Origin: Riptortus pedestris
Lineage: Eukaryota; Arthropoda; Insecta; Hemiptera; Alydidae
Direction: 5' to 3'
Assembly (NCBI GenBank): GCA_019009955.1
Contig: CM032233.1
Coordinates: 67,927,501 to 67,991,500, forward strand
DNA: 64,000 nucleotides
How positions within the stretch are numbered: the stretch's first letter is position 1; the number at the start of each line of letters is the position of its first letter. The notes beneath the pieces are model-generated. The model ran no database searches. It worked only from the letters and a program-made list of their open reading frames with translations, and was not told the DNA's origin. This document shows, piece by piece, positions 21,235-34,100 of this stretch. A program made the position numbers and the translations under genes.

Positions 21235-22282
21235 GTTTAATGTTAAATTAACATTAAACTTAAAGCTTCTTAAAATAAGCATTATTATTAAAATGTATTA
21301 AAAATAGAAACTCAATTTCCAGACAAACTATCTAAATAAATACTAGAAAAATGCTATTATTAATTAGACTACACCTGTAGATTAAACAATGGAGTTAGGG
21401 GTATTAAAAAAAAAATAGAACTTACGAACACCTATGATTTTTTAAGTTTTGGCGATCTTGTGGCAAACCCATTTTCCTACTGTTTCTAATATATTATATT
21501 CCCGTTTTTGAAGAGCATAACATCCGCTCCCAAAAAGCAGTACACTCCGAACATACGACTTAACAAACATTTTTTTTTTTTTGGTATCCATACTTATAGG
21601 CCTGTTTGAAAAATTATCAGTTAGCTTTGGAAAGCATACGTTATAGTAAATGGAACGTCACTGGATAAAAACCAGGGACCTATATACTGATGTGAGACGA
21701 TATTTTCATTAGAGTAAGGAGAGCAAATGAAACCGATATTGGCCGTTTAACAATAGCCTAAGTCAAGGCCCGCTCACGTATGGCTGCTATTCGAATGTAG
21801 ATAATGTACTTCATTTAATTAAGAACTACATCATAAGCTTCAATTTCAAACAATTAGTTTCCTGAATTGTAAAGGGTTCCATTTCATATTGTGCTAAATT
21901 AACTTTTTAGACGTCTCGAGTTTAAAATGACATTGACATTTCCATGATAGTCATCAATCTCAGGGCAAATGATTGGATGAAAACCTACCTATTTTGACTC
22001 GTACTCTACTCATACTGTGATACAGAGCTACCTAAAGAAAATCCTTTATATGAATGGAATGTATTCCACTTACTTGCTATAGTTGTTCTCCATCATTGCA
22101 TAAATGAATTTAATGCATATGCAACATCAAATACTTGACTATGGGGTCAGCCATATGCAGGTAAATTCCCTCTTATTTTTTCACTGAGTCAGCGAAAATT
22201 CACATTTTAATAGCATTCAGTAAGCATTTTCAGAAACTCCCCCTTTCCGAGTGTGAGGTGAATGTGATGGATGTTAATGGAT
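21235..22282. other. AT-rich stretch, nothing recognised
   Basis: A short inverted repeat of TTAATGTTAA / AAGCTT-type sequence lies at 21228-21262. No other structure seen. Confidence 0.4.
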
Positions 22283-22410
22283 TTCTCTTTAGGGAAATCA
22301 GCTATTGAGATTGTACTCTTTTAAATAAAAACTTTCAAATGTCCGTATATCCCATTTAGGAAATGAGAAAAATGACGTACGTTCCAATTAATATATGTAT
22401 ATAGGCTCAC
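22283..22410 (-). mobile_element. HINE-like 3'-end fragment
   Basis: Contains TTTAGGGAAATCAGCTATTG, then TTTCAAATGTCCGTATATCC and AGGAAATGAGAAAAATGACG, the reversed 3' end of the family, stopping where the microsatellite would begin. Confidence 0.65.
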
Positions 22411-22867
22411 CTACACGCACACACATATAATAAATCTCTGAGAGACCACTCAGGGGCAGGTGTGAGTGAACATAGCCGATTTATAAAGAATGAGCACTAA
22501 TGATGAGGCAGGACCTCGAAAGATGACTCTGAAATAAACATTTAACAGCTAGTAGAGGTGTTGGCCTTTTTTTTCAACCATAGATTTATTATATATCTGT
22601 TTGTGCGTTGTCTAGATTGGGTAATTTTTTCTTTACAAAACTCTTTATTAAAACTATTCATATAAAAGTGGTCTGAATGAAGTAATTCACTGCAATTTTG
22701 TGTTTTATATTAAGGTTTATTTTTTTGCGCTTTCAGCTATCAGTGAGTGTATGTGTAGTGAGGTGGTGTGTGTGTGTGGATATTGCTTATATTTTTTATG
22801 TACTCTGGTTTGATTTTAAATGGTATGTCAATATTCAAATTAAAGTTAAGTATGCATGTGATCGTGT

Positions 22868-22870
<3 letters not shown>

Positions 22871-22962
<92 letters not shown>

Positions 22963-22975
22963 CGAGAGAGGGAGG
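22871..22975. repeat. Compound (TA)n-(GA)n microsatellite
   Basis: About 50 bp TA followed by about 45 bp GA. The tyrosine/isoleucine and leucine/serine-rich frames across it are artefacts. Confidence 0.95.
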
Positions 22976-23879
22976 ACGAAATACTCATGTTTTACTATTG
23001 GCCTATAAGTAAGTAGTTTTTTTTTTATAGTAGAAGTCATGGTTATTCTTAGAATTGTTCTGGAGTAACCGATATTGTTGAATACTTTACAAACACCAGC
23101 GTTCACGTCATGTCAGCCTTTTAGACATCTTACGAAAAATGAAACTTGATTTAGAAGCGAGGAGGAATGTTAGCGATGTCATCTGTGAACATAGGAAGGC
23201 ATGTGTCTTGATGAGATGAGAATCAGCCTTATAGTTCAGAGATAAAATGGGGCTTAGGATTCCGCCATTTAGGAATTTCGCTAGTTGGAGATGGAATGAA
23301 AACATCATTAGACCTGAAATGCTTGCATTTTTTTTTTTTTAAATTTAGACATCAACCACTTATGCCTGCCCCGGTCGTAATCATGTGCCATGAAAAATAA
23401 TGAGAATAGGTAATGAAGTACCTTATCTACCCATGAAAAGAATACTTAATTGGTGACATGATAGCATTGGTGGGATTTTTGAAAACTAAAATGGCCTTAT
23501 TTGATTAATGAGTTTAGAAAACAATATAGTCGTTTGATTAACAAATTTCCCAATGATTATTTGAAGTGAAATAAGGGTGTAGGGGGAGAAAGATTTGTTT
23601 AGCGTTCTTGTGGATCATTTGGCCAATGGATAATTTGTAAAGAAGGGAGAACTAGGTGGTTCTGTGGGAGGAATTATAAATTTAGGTAAAGAAAAACTTT
23701 CTTCGAGGGCTACTTAAAGGGGAGTTATGAGATCATAACCTGGGGCATTCTTAAGGGAGGAGGTTATGAATTATGTGCCTTGCATCTCGTAGATTAAATG
23801 GTTTAGGAGAGAGATAGAGTGTCGTTGGAATATGCAGACAGATCGGGAGTGAATCAGAAGTGCCACCGAGGAGGATAAA
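22976..23879. other. Spacer, nothing recognised
   Basis: No coding or terminal repeat signal seen. Confidence 0.4.
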
Positions 23880-24383
23880 AAGTCCGTCACGCCGGGGCTG
23901 CATAAACTAAACAGATTTCCCACGTAAAGTTATACAATAGAGAGATCTCCATACGAGTGCCGAAAGTTACGGAAACGGCTGAACGAGCTTTCCGTGGGAA
24001 CGAATAGAAGCGACAATAGCTCGTCCGTTACACTTAATAAAAATGCAAATATTTCGGTTAATATTCAAGATAGAGAATAAATGTATATAACAATATTTAT
24101 AAATTTATTTGTAAATTTAATTTTATTATTTGTAAATTTAATTTGCAATAAGATTGGTTCTATACAATTATTCGATCCGACGTATAGTAACAGAGATATT
24201 TGGAATTTTCGAAATTCCCTCCTCTAAACCCCCCCCCCTCCCACTGGTCCGATTTCAGCCGTTAACGAACTTGATCTTTCGTTTTACATAAAACGATTAA
24301 ATGCCGAGTTTGGTGACGATTAAACAAAAATAGTGGCAGCTAGAGCGGTAACAGACAAATATATAGATATATGTATGTATGTG

Positions 24384-24436
<53 letters not shown>

Positions 24437-24562
24437 TTTTGAACAGACCTCATTTTCGTCATCTCCTAGGTAGGATCGATAGACATTTGTAGAAAAATGT
24501 CGAAATTCGCGTCATGAGTACGTACTCAATAGCTGATTTCCATTAAGGGAAATCTGCTAAAA
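23880..24562 (+). mobile_element. HINE-like element, copy 3, near complete
   Basis: Starts AGTCCGTCACGCCGGGGCTG and runs through GCAGATTTCCCACGTAAAG, GCAAATATTTCGGTTAATAT, CCGACGTATAGTAACAGAG, a C-run, CGAGTTTGGTGACGATTAAA and GAGCGGTAACAGACAAATA. A TA-rich microsatellite (24360-24433), CATTTTCGTCATCTCCTAGG and the hairpin end CATTAAGGGAAATCTGCTAA follow. A short duplication of TATTTGTAAATTTAATTT lies at 24109-24147. Confidence 0.8.
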
Positions 24563-27128
24563 CATTGGATATTTATGTGAGGGTAGAGAATATTTCTTCA
24601 TTGAGTCGTTTCCCGTTAAATTCCAAAGTAACCAGACGGTAGTTGAATGTATCTTGGCGAGCCAGACATAATTTTTTTCTGATCGCTTTTCTCATTTAGA
24701 TAGTTCGATAATTCCAGAATCATTTCCAATCACTTGCTGGCCCATATATTCTCTATGTAGTTGTAATAGGTTTACAAGCAAGTCATGATTGTGTCTGGCT
24801 TGGTGTCTGTATGAAAAAAACATGTTTAGTTATTGCATGTAGTGTAGTTTGGTCCAATGGAGTGAATTGGAGTTATGAAATCCTTCGGCAAGGTGACATT
24901 AAAGATGTGTTTATTATTCTGTGGTTATATTTACCATAAGGAAAACCAGATATTGTGGTTGTACTAATAACATGCATTGCTTTCAATAAATTTTCAAAGT
25001 AATTAGTCATAAAAATTAACCAATGTGCTTTTACAAGAGGGTTAGGGAAGCAGCAATGCTGTGAAAGCAGACCTTAAAAGTGATTCCTATGGCCTGGAAA
25101 ATCTCTACACCTCCTGTACATGAGCCTCCCAACGAAGGCTTAAGTACAAACTTACAGAACGTTAATGAGACTAACGGTAAAGCGTTATAGTAAACTTAGA
25201 TCCTTAAGTAGCTATGGCAACCTATTGGCCTGGGAGAAAGGATCTCCAATAAATATTTGGTGATTTGAGAGAACATTACAGATGGACGATCAGAAGCAGT
25301 TAATCGATATGTATGGTGAAACTGGCATCATCTGTTTTAGAAAGAAGATTGCTTATGTTGGGTTGATTGAATATTGCCCGCTTGAAGTAAATAAGTAATC
25401 TATAAATGAACTTGCGCCAGTTCGCCAATCCCAGACAAGGTTGAGCTTGAGTGGTCTCTAGCTTGTCTTGAGGCACAAGGAGAGGTGGAGGTGAGATCTG
25501 AGTAAGGAGAGAGCTGAGAAAATGTTTTAATGTTTGAGACCAGATGTAGGACAAGGCAGAATAATGAAGTAACGAATGAGCAAGATATATTCGGAAGATT
25601 GCTGTCTCTAGCTCAATAGAATTGCTGTCAATAGAAGACAAAAATTGTTTACAGATGACAAAACATAAAGAGACTGTGGCATGGACTTGCAGCAGCTGGA
25701 AATCCAGTATTGGTAATTCTTACGAACCGATTAGTTGATTTAATTTTGAACTCCAAAATATTTCAGTGTCTGTAGTGCTCAGTTGTGAGTAAGTGAATTT
25801 AATGAACACATAAGAATAATATAGCGCCTAAGATTTAAAACATTCAAATTTTATTTAGCAGGTAAACTAATATCATTGCTTTTGTCTTATGGAGAGTTCC
25901 TAGATGTGAAATCAACCCCATCTAATATTGTGCTAGGCTAGGTACGTCGATAACCTTATATCATTTCTGTGTTTTTATTTCTCCTTCTGTTTGCCCAGAC
26001 TCCATTGAAAGAGAATATCTAGGAAGATATTCCAAGAACTGAGGGCTGAGTATATGACGATTGTATGCTTCGGCAAATGTACTGGACACTCCCTGTCCAC
26101 TGCTTTCTACTGTCTACAGTTTTCTGTCGAAGTGTTCTACCTTACATTATGTTACCTTCCTTTCAGTTTTAGCCATTCATCTGTCTTTGTGCATTCACAA
26201 TTTTGCTTACATTGTAAGTCAACTAGTATTGTTGGATTATATTATCCCACATACGAAAAACTACCTGGATTTTCAAATTTCCATATGTAATTGGATGTTA
26301 ATAATCACTTATTGTTAAGTCATATTCCGAAGACTAAGATCTCAACTAAAAGATATTACTTATTTAAATGCTAACGTAATTTTTTTTAAAAAAAAAAAAC
26401 ATATTTTAGAAGTTTAAATCGTTCAATTGCACAACACTGCAGTCCTTGCAGACCCGGACCATCTATAAATAAAATTTGAAGGAAAATATTACATTCTATT
26501 TAAATTCAGCAGTAAAACATTTTTCCACGTTTCAGACCATTTTAGGAACAAAGGCCTTAAAATTAATATGTTGTCGGCCAACCAAAAATGTCTCATCCCG
26601 TGGGCGAAGACATTTTATTTTGTTGTTCGAACGTCACCCATTACCAGATGAATGTTTCTAAACTAAGTTATATAAAAAATGGATGATTTCAGATATAGTA
26701 AACAAGTTACATCATTATTAATCGCAAGGATATTCCTTCACTTCTTTATAAAATAAATGAGGATGAATTCTTTAATAAAATTACTTTGAGGAAAAATGCA
26801 GAGCTGGAAAAAGTTTTCTATTATACTGGGTAATATTAATAATAAATGCAGGGTTAAAAATTACTTCAGTGATATTGAATACTTTCAAAGCCATCCTTTA
26901 GCATATTTATCAGAATTAACTTTCATTGTCCATTACCTTTTATTAAGTTTCATTCTCCAATATTTGAAAAATGATTAATTATTCCTTAATTTATGAAATT
27001 AAACATCATCTCTAAATAATCTTTCAAAAACTATAGCAAAGCATGACAATTATAACTTCTGGGTAACTTAAACCTTGAATATTTAGGAAAATAATAATAT
27101 AGAACAAAATAGACCACTTATGTATGCA

Positions 27129-27139
<11 letters not shown>
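24563..27139. other. 2.6 kb of plain AT-rich DNA
   Basis: Several short open frames (25300-25641, 26054-26318, 26476-26661) lack recognisable domains, paired splice signals or codon bias. Nothing to annotate with support. Confidence 0.45.

Positions 27140-27197
<58 letters not shown>
27140..27197. repeat. (TA)n microsatellite
   Basis: About 58 bp of TA preceded by a short GT run. Confidence 0.95.
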
Positions 27198-27200
<3 letters not shown>

Positions 27201-29198
27201 CAATTTATTTAAGTATTTACAAAAAATAAAATAAAAACAATTGCAATTCAAATACATCACAACTACACCACTTAAATTCAATACTACTTGACGCAAGAGG
27301 TACCCTAACCACTGGAATGTGGCTCATACCTGGCCCAAATAGGACACAATGCCCAGTTATGCTCCAGAGCTATCAAGAACTATATACAGGACCTTAAAGC
27401 TAAGAGACTAATCTACTATATATACCCTATATTAATAAACTAATAAATACAAAATAAAATAAAACATCACACACATAAACACATTAAAACAGTTACTCTT
27501 AAACTAGTAAACACTACTAATATATTTACAATTTCATATCATATTAACTAATACCACCAAAAAATTAAAAACACTACTTACACGCAAAAATAAAAGAATT
27601 AAACCTACTGAAATAAAACAATACATAACAAAATAAAATGTCATTCCCAGCCACTGGAAGCCTTCCTATCCTAAGACACATCTTCTAGGGACTCCCAACC
27701 TGCAGGGTCTCACTATGGAAACACAAAATCCGCAAGGCCGTCCTGCGTGTCTGGTTCGTCCCTCCAGTCGTTGCCAGCTGCTACTCCCACACAGGCCATA
27801 CCCTGTAGGATCCCTACAGCACTTCAATCGTTATCCATTTGTTGGACAAGAGATTTTTGGGTAGGAAGGAAGATTTGCCTTCGAAAGGAATTATTAGGCT
27901 GAAGATGACAGCTAAATCATTTAAGAGGAACGTTTATGTTCCTAGGCTCTTCAGGAAAAGGGTGGAATGGTTAATGGGGATATCTGATAAGGGCCAAGGT
28001 TCCTGTAGGCATTTAATTAGAGATTAAGTTATTAACAGAGAAAATCTCACGATGGAAGCCAAGTGTAGCTGAAATGTTTTATCTATTACACACAACTGGG
28101 TATGCTAGGAGGAATAGTGAAACAACGCCTAGGAGATAGTACAGTTCGAAATTGGTTCAAACAAATTATAAATTACATTGTGCCTGTATGTAATTGCTTT
28201 AACACCATCATATCACACCCATATCAAAACTGCAGGAATTTAATTTATATTGGCAAACTTTTGAATATCAAAATAAAATCTTAGCATGAAAAAAAAGAGG
28301 AAACAATGACAATTTTCATAACAAGCTATGAAGAATGTCAGCGAACGCTATTACTTATTTTTTCGCTCCTTTATTCGTTACTTTATGAGAAATCTTTTAC
28401 AGAGATGTGCCACATTTCATATTTTAATGTATGTTCACTCCCAATAAATATCTTTTTTCCAGGCTAAATCCTCTCTATATATGAGAATGGAAGAGAGGCA
28501 AACAAAAGATAGGGGAGAGGCAACACGATTCGCGTCATGAGAATTACATTTAACGAGCCCAAAATCCTCCTATCACTTTCAAACAAACGGACATAATTTC
28601 TTTAAAGGGGGGCTTAAGCTGAAAAATATTCAGCGGAATCATGTGGTCTTTGTTTTACGATTTAATGTTTCATCTCATGACAGCTCTACTTAATTTCTTT
28701 ACAAAACCCATAAGATTTGGAAATAGTAATGACGCTATTAAGTAAACTTTCAAAAATATTCTGTTAAATACAAATAAATTGATCAGTCAAATAAGAAGAT
28801 TTAAATACAAATAATTTGGTTAATATTTGAAAAAATGTATAGAACAGTAGTTGTAGTACATGAATACTTAGACCTATTTCAGTTATTAACAAACTTCAGA
28901 AATACACAAAATGTATTTCCATTGAATTTGGCAATGTTCAATAAACATTTGCTGACGGAACGGCATAACAGAACTGAAATATATATTGGAGACGATGCCA
29001 ACACCAAATGATCCCCTAGAACTCCTGTTAAATGAAATAAACATTTCCTGCAATTAATTTATTGTTATTTAATTTTAACGTGATATACGATATCGCAATT
29101 CCAAAGTATCGGATTAAAAATTTTTATATGCTATAACTTATCTATCTTTTTATGACAATAGGTCATTAACAAATCTACTGTATCTCAAATAGATACGG
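27198..29198. other. AT-rich region with one GC-richer block
   Basis: 27640-27830 is GC-richer than its surroundings (for example CCTGCAGGGTCTCACTATGG) and could be part of an untranslated transposon region. The frames 27839-28027 and 28102-28284 are unrecognised and probably not genes. Confidence 0.4.
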
Positions 29199-29316
29199 GG
29201 GAATGTGCTATTCTTAGCAGATTTCCTTATCGGGTCAGCTATTGAGGTTGTATAGATGACGCGATTTTCGAAATATTTCCTCCGAAATGTCCATCGACCA
29301 TACTTAGTAGATGACT
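29199..29316 (-). mobile_element. HINE-like 3'-end fragment at the edge of a palindrome
   Basis: Reads TTAGCAGATTTCCTTATCGG, CAGCTATTGAGGTTGTA, GACGCGATTTTCGAAATATT and AAATGTCCATCGACCATAC, the reversed 3' end of the family, cut off where the 29317-29886 palindrome starts. Confidence 0.7.
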
Positions 29317-29886
29317 GAAACCCCAAGTAGTTTTCAAGCAATATTATGTGAACCAAAGATCAAAAGGAATGTATTTATTTTCATTAAGTGTTAAAAAAAT
29401 ATAATAGGATTGTCAAATATGTTCGCTTTTCTATAACAATGTTACTAATATTATGTCAATTAATTTTATTATATATAATTGAATAGAAAACTTATGTAAT
29501 ACATTCATTATAAAATTGCCTCAAATTCATTGAATACATTTAATAAAATCTACCAATTTGTTAAATAATAGCTAAGACACCCGGTTAATAAATCAGTGTA
29601 GGAATCCGGCTATCTTACACAGTATTTAACAAATTGGTAGATTTTATTAAATGTATTCTATAATATAATTTGAGACAATTTTATAATGAATGTATTACAT
29701 ACGTGTTCCATTTAACAATATGTAATATAATTAATTGTCATAATATTAGTAACATTGTTATAGAAATGCAACAATATTTGACAATCCTATTATATTTTTT
29801 TAACACTTAATAAAAATAAATACATTTCATTCATTTCTTTTGATCTTTGGCCCACACAATATTGCTTGAAAACTACATGGTTTTTC
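29317..29886. mobile_element. 570-bp palindrome, long-TIR MITE or foldback
   Basis: The left arm 29317-29567 and right arm 29623-29886 are imperfect reverse complements around a loop of about 55 bp. The outer tips are CCAAGTAGTTTTCAAGC and GCTTGAAAACTACATGG; the inner tips are AATCTACCAATTTGTTAAAT and its complement. No coding sequence. Differences between arms are small indels and point changes, so it is moderately old. Confidence 0.85.
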
Positions 29887-31199
29887 CAATTACCGACAGA
29901 TAAAAAGTAAATACATTTAAAATAATTGTTTGAAAATAAATGTGATATTAACAATATTGTAAGAATCCATTCTGGTCTGGCATTTTATTGCCGTAAGGTA
30001 GATATAAATTAGGCAAATATTTCTCTCTTTAAGGAGAAGGATAAAACAAACATTTAATAACATTCATATCCAACGTATCAGACAGCATTTTAATTTAAAT
30101 TTAATACACTTCAATATATATCTACCAAAGTCGTATCAAAATATAATTACGGTTATGGCGGCATTAAGTTTCAGATTAATATGTTCGTGAGCAAATATAT
30201 CATATTAGTCAATTAATTTATTTAGGTTCAAAATAGATGGCGGGTGATCCAGTCATATTAACGTTTTATGTAAGTCCATGCTAACATATATTTAATGAAA
30301 TAGATGCAATATTAAACATTTGTCCCAACCCATCGTTTCAGTGTCCCTTGACTCCCATAAAAACCTAATAAGTCCATTTGTGCCCGCTCATCCGCCCACC
30401 GTTCACATTCATGACATCATTTATGGAATATAAGTTAATTCACAAAATAAAGCATGCATTAGTACATTGTTATACTTCGTTGTGACCAATAGTTGATTTT
30501 GTAAAATTTGCCATACCCAAGTGCTCTGCATGTTTTTGTGACCTCCGTAGTGTCATATATATATGACATGTTATATAGAAAGCTCTTGTTGAGTGCACTT
30601 TAGGAAAAAAATAACATGGTTTTAACGTACAAAATGACGTACACTGCTGAATTTTAAAGCACTTTCCTGTCCTACGCTCTCCTATATACACGCCGATTAA
30701 GAATAGTTTCTTAAAAATTTAAGAACTAATACAACATTAGTGATTTGCATAAGAATATTTAGGCGCTTTCATATTGTACAAATAATGTTAATTTCTGTTC
30801 AAAACATTTCAGTGCGGGTAGGCATAATGTTGTATTTATAACTGTTGTTGTGAGAAAAGTGGACGTTGCCCTTCCTCGAAAATCAGAAAACACGTTTACT
30901 TGTGATCATGAGATAGATAAACGAAATACCAAGTGGTCGAATAACAAATCACCTCGCTATGTTCGGGGGATAAAATTTGTTTAATATAATTTTTTATTAC
31001 AAAAATTGCAGTCATTTATTACTAAAAGGTAATTGTACCGCTTAGAGTTTTCATTGTGTTCATTAAAGGGTTAGTCTAATGAACAATTGAAATTCTTTAT
31101 TTTTTCATTGGAAGCATTAATGTTCTTTAGAATCCATTGAATATCTAATAGAAACAATGTTGTAATTGCAACAGTTCAACATCTTTATGGCACCAAATT
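29887..31199. other. AT-rich stretch, nothing recognised
   Basis: No repeats with partners in this window were found. The frame 30470-30691 has no domain. Confidence 0.4.
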
Positions 31200-31480
31200 C
31201 AGTGTCTCTAATAGAAACTGAAAAATTCGCACTTTTTTGTTTTCTCCCTCTTCTAAGCCCCCCCCCCCCCAAATTCCCTAAGAGGAGGTGCACAACTAGA
31301 TGTTACAAAAGTCTTAAATATGGAATTTAAAAATTCTACAAGACTACAAACGTACAGACGTCACGCCGAAATTAGTCAAAAGGAATACAGTGAGGCGAAA
31401 ATTCCATTGAAATCAGAAATGTTTTTCGCGATGACAATACTTTCATTTATTTCGTACAAGGAAGTGAAAATATGAGCTTT
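31200..31480 (+). repeat. Dispersed repeat pair, copy 1 (copy 2 at 53385-53620)
   Basis: Shares with the later copy an ordered set: C-run, a GAGGTGCACAACTAGATGTT block, AAATATGGAATTTAAAAATT, ACTACAAACGTACAGACG and AGTCAAAAGGAATACA. It may be a LINE 3' untranslated region, but no coding part is present. Confidence 0.5.
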
Positions 31481-33984
31481 CTTTAGGTTTTATGGGAGTA
31501 CAAGAGAAAAGAAGTAATAGACTTATATAAAAAATTTAATATCTTATACATACATTTTAACAGAAAAGTAACATTAACAAGAATGACAGAACCAAACATT
31601 TGGATGGCGTATATTAGAGCCCACACTTCAATTTATTTATTTTTTAAATAAAACCATATTGCACTTATTATAGAATTTACTTGAAATAAACCAGTTGTAA
31701 CTTTAATTTTGTAAATTTAACCACATTTATGTTGACTGTGCTAGTAAAAAGTTTTATCAGTGACCTAAACCTCATGAATTTTTATTATTTACTGTTTGTC
31801 CCCCATGGTACCCTTATGGTTGCGTTTGCCCGACCGTGAGTGAGTGTATTACTTATATTTTTTTCGTAATCCGGTTTGTTTTTTTCTTTAAATTGTATGT
31901 CAATATTCAAAATAGAGTTAATTATCTATTTGGGTTATTACGAAAATGCGGCCATATATATATAAATACCTTTGCCGCTAACTATTTCTTTTCAACCTGT
32001 TTTTACCATTATGCATTTCAATTTGGTACATCCTGGAAATTCAATATCCATTTTAGATTCTATTTGCCAAAACAATTCTAGTAAATTACTACTCGGAGGG
32101 GTTTGCGGTAGAGTGGGAGTGTGGACAAAGGGGATGTAGGTGGATGCGTGCATCTTCTTCTGTATGTACAGGGATAAAATTCAGAGTAAACGAAAGATTC
32201 CCTCTTCCCGTTAACGCTATTTTACCTCCAAAATCCACTCTAACTCAGCTGAAGTTCCAAAATTGAATAAAATAAATAGTATTTATTTATTTTTTTATTA
32301 TTATTCTGCTTCTACCCGAAGGGTCATAAGCAGACAAACAAATTTATATTACATTAAAAACGTTTACAATCTTAAGGAACTTAAAGAGGTCTTCAACAGT
32401 ATTTTCTTCATTCTTCGGAATTTGGTGTTGAGAAAATACTAGATTGTACATTTTTTAGCCTTTTTGTAGGCACACTGTTAATTTTGAATTACAATTTCTA
32501 CAGGTTGGATAGTAAAGATTTTTTAGGAGATTTGTATGTGTGTGTGTGTGTGTGTCGCGTGACCAATTTTTATAGGAGTCAGTACGACTACTACGTCGCG
32601 GTGGTTACTTCATGATTGTTTCCTATTTCCTAATATCTGGTTTAATTTTTACTAAATTGGAATTTTATGATAACAATTTTGTTTTCCACTCTCGGTTCAG
32701 CACTCTCAGAACATATTTTTGGACGTCGTTTGGGCATGTTTTGTCAATGGTTACACTTATAATAGAATTGCGAGCAATATTGGCTTGTAGTTTGCTTTCA
32801 CATTGATAATAACATTTTTATGGGACAGCACCCACATGAAAATTATTTCTTCGTCACTCATCACGTAACATAAGTTTTGTATAGTAAAGGTTATAGGATT
32901 TTGAGATTCATTTTTAATAGACATTAGTGAATCACTAATTATTATGATATTGTCTGATATTTGTTATACCTGATATTTTAGTCTCTTTTAGTACCTCTAA
33001 AATGGCAAACGCCTCCGTTAAAAAGATGAAATTAGCTTCATATAAAAATAACTAATAATAAACGACTAATTCTCAAACATATTTATTTATAAAATTATGG
33101 CATAACTTATATATATATATATTAGAATATATTAGTCTGAGTTATAAAGTTAAAATTAAATACTAAGTATACTTGCTTCCCAACAAGCACAATTAGTATT
33201 ACGTGCTTTCAAAGAATTCAAGTATCTCAGAAACCAATTGTTAAATTAAATAAAAAAATAAATGAAAATGTAGAAACACTTATGGTAGCTTATACAAAAC
33301 CAAATGGAGCCTACTGACATTTCCAAAATCGTACATATTCACCTCTTATTACTGAAATAAAAAGAGTACACAGGAACTTGCACTAACAATCGTGTTGAAT
33401 TTAGGAATTATAAAATTATTAGAATACAATAACAATAATGCTCTCCCCCAAAATTCCAAGATTGAATTACGGACTGATAGGAAAACATCAATAGAAAGAT
33501 TTTTTGACAACAAAAAACATGACTAAATACCTGAACAAATTTTGAATAAAATATACGAGCTACAAAAAAACAAACAAAAATAACTTCATTTTATAACCTT
33601 GAAATAGATAAAATCATAACTATGACTGAAAGGTAGCGAAGTAGCGAGGTTGCAGGGTTTTTAGCTGAGTCAGTTTAAATGATAAAGACATTCCAATGAT
33701 ATGCAGTAAAATTTCAAAATTGCATCTCAGACCTATTTTAGAGGAAAAATCAAATTAAATGCGTCAATTAACACATTTTCTCTTACACAGCAAGTAATTG
33801 ACGGGACATGGATCAACAAATTCTAACTTACACAAAATTAAACGCATTGAGAAAAACATTTGCAAATGTGACAATTATACTGAACAAACTTACCAGTAAT
33901 TATGTTAATGAGAACGACTCTATATATTATATATAAGTAGAAACAGATATTTTAAGTATTAAATATTTGTAGGGTATAAGATAA
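31481..33984. other. AT-rich stretch with a T-rich patch
   Basis: 32270-32360 has TTTATTTATTTTTTTATTAT next to a GC-balanced block and might be the reversed tail of a LINE. Nothing else recognised. Confidence 0.4.
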
Positions 33985-34100
33985 AGAAATCTTGAGGAGT
34001 GTGGGCACTTGAAACGCGTCGGTAATAAATGTGTGTATGTGAGTGAATTGAAGAAATTATTTTTGGACCTACAATGGCGCAAAAACATATATATTATATA
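33985..34100 (+). repeat. PLE-like repeat with hammerhead-like core; partner at 8570-8670
   Basis: CTTGAGGA, hairpin GTG-TGGG-CAC, TTGAAACGCGTCGG (33991-34021), then GTGAGTGAATTGAAGAAATT and CTACAATGGCGCAAAAAC. The same order occurs reversed at 8570-8670. The core resembles those in PLE hammerheads, with one extra base in the first box. Confidence 0.5.

Noticed and set aside
22698..23106. Open frames rich in Tyr-Ile, Leu-Ser or Val-Cys repeats (also near 10000, 11250, 27100, 43300, 56250 and 57600)
   Set aside because: They are translations of (TA)n, (GA)n and (GT)n microsatellites, without independent coding evidence.
27839..28284. Two short frames (62 and 60 codons) with basic residues
   Set aside because: No recognisable domain, no splice support and no conserved partner in the window.
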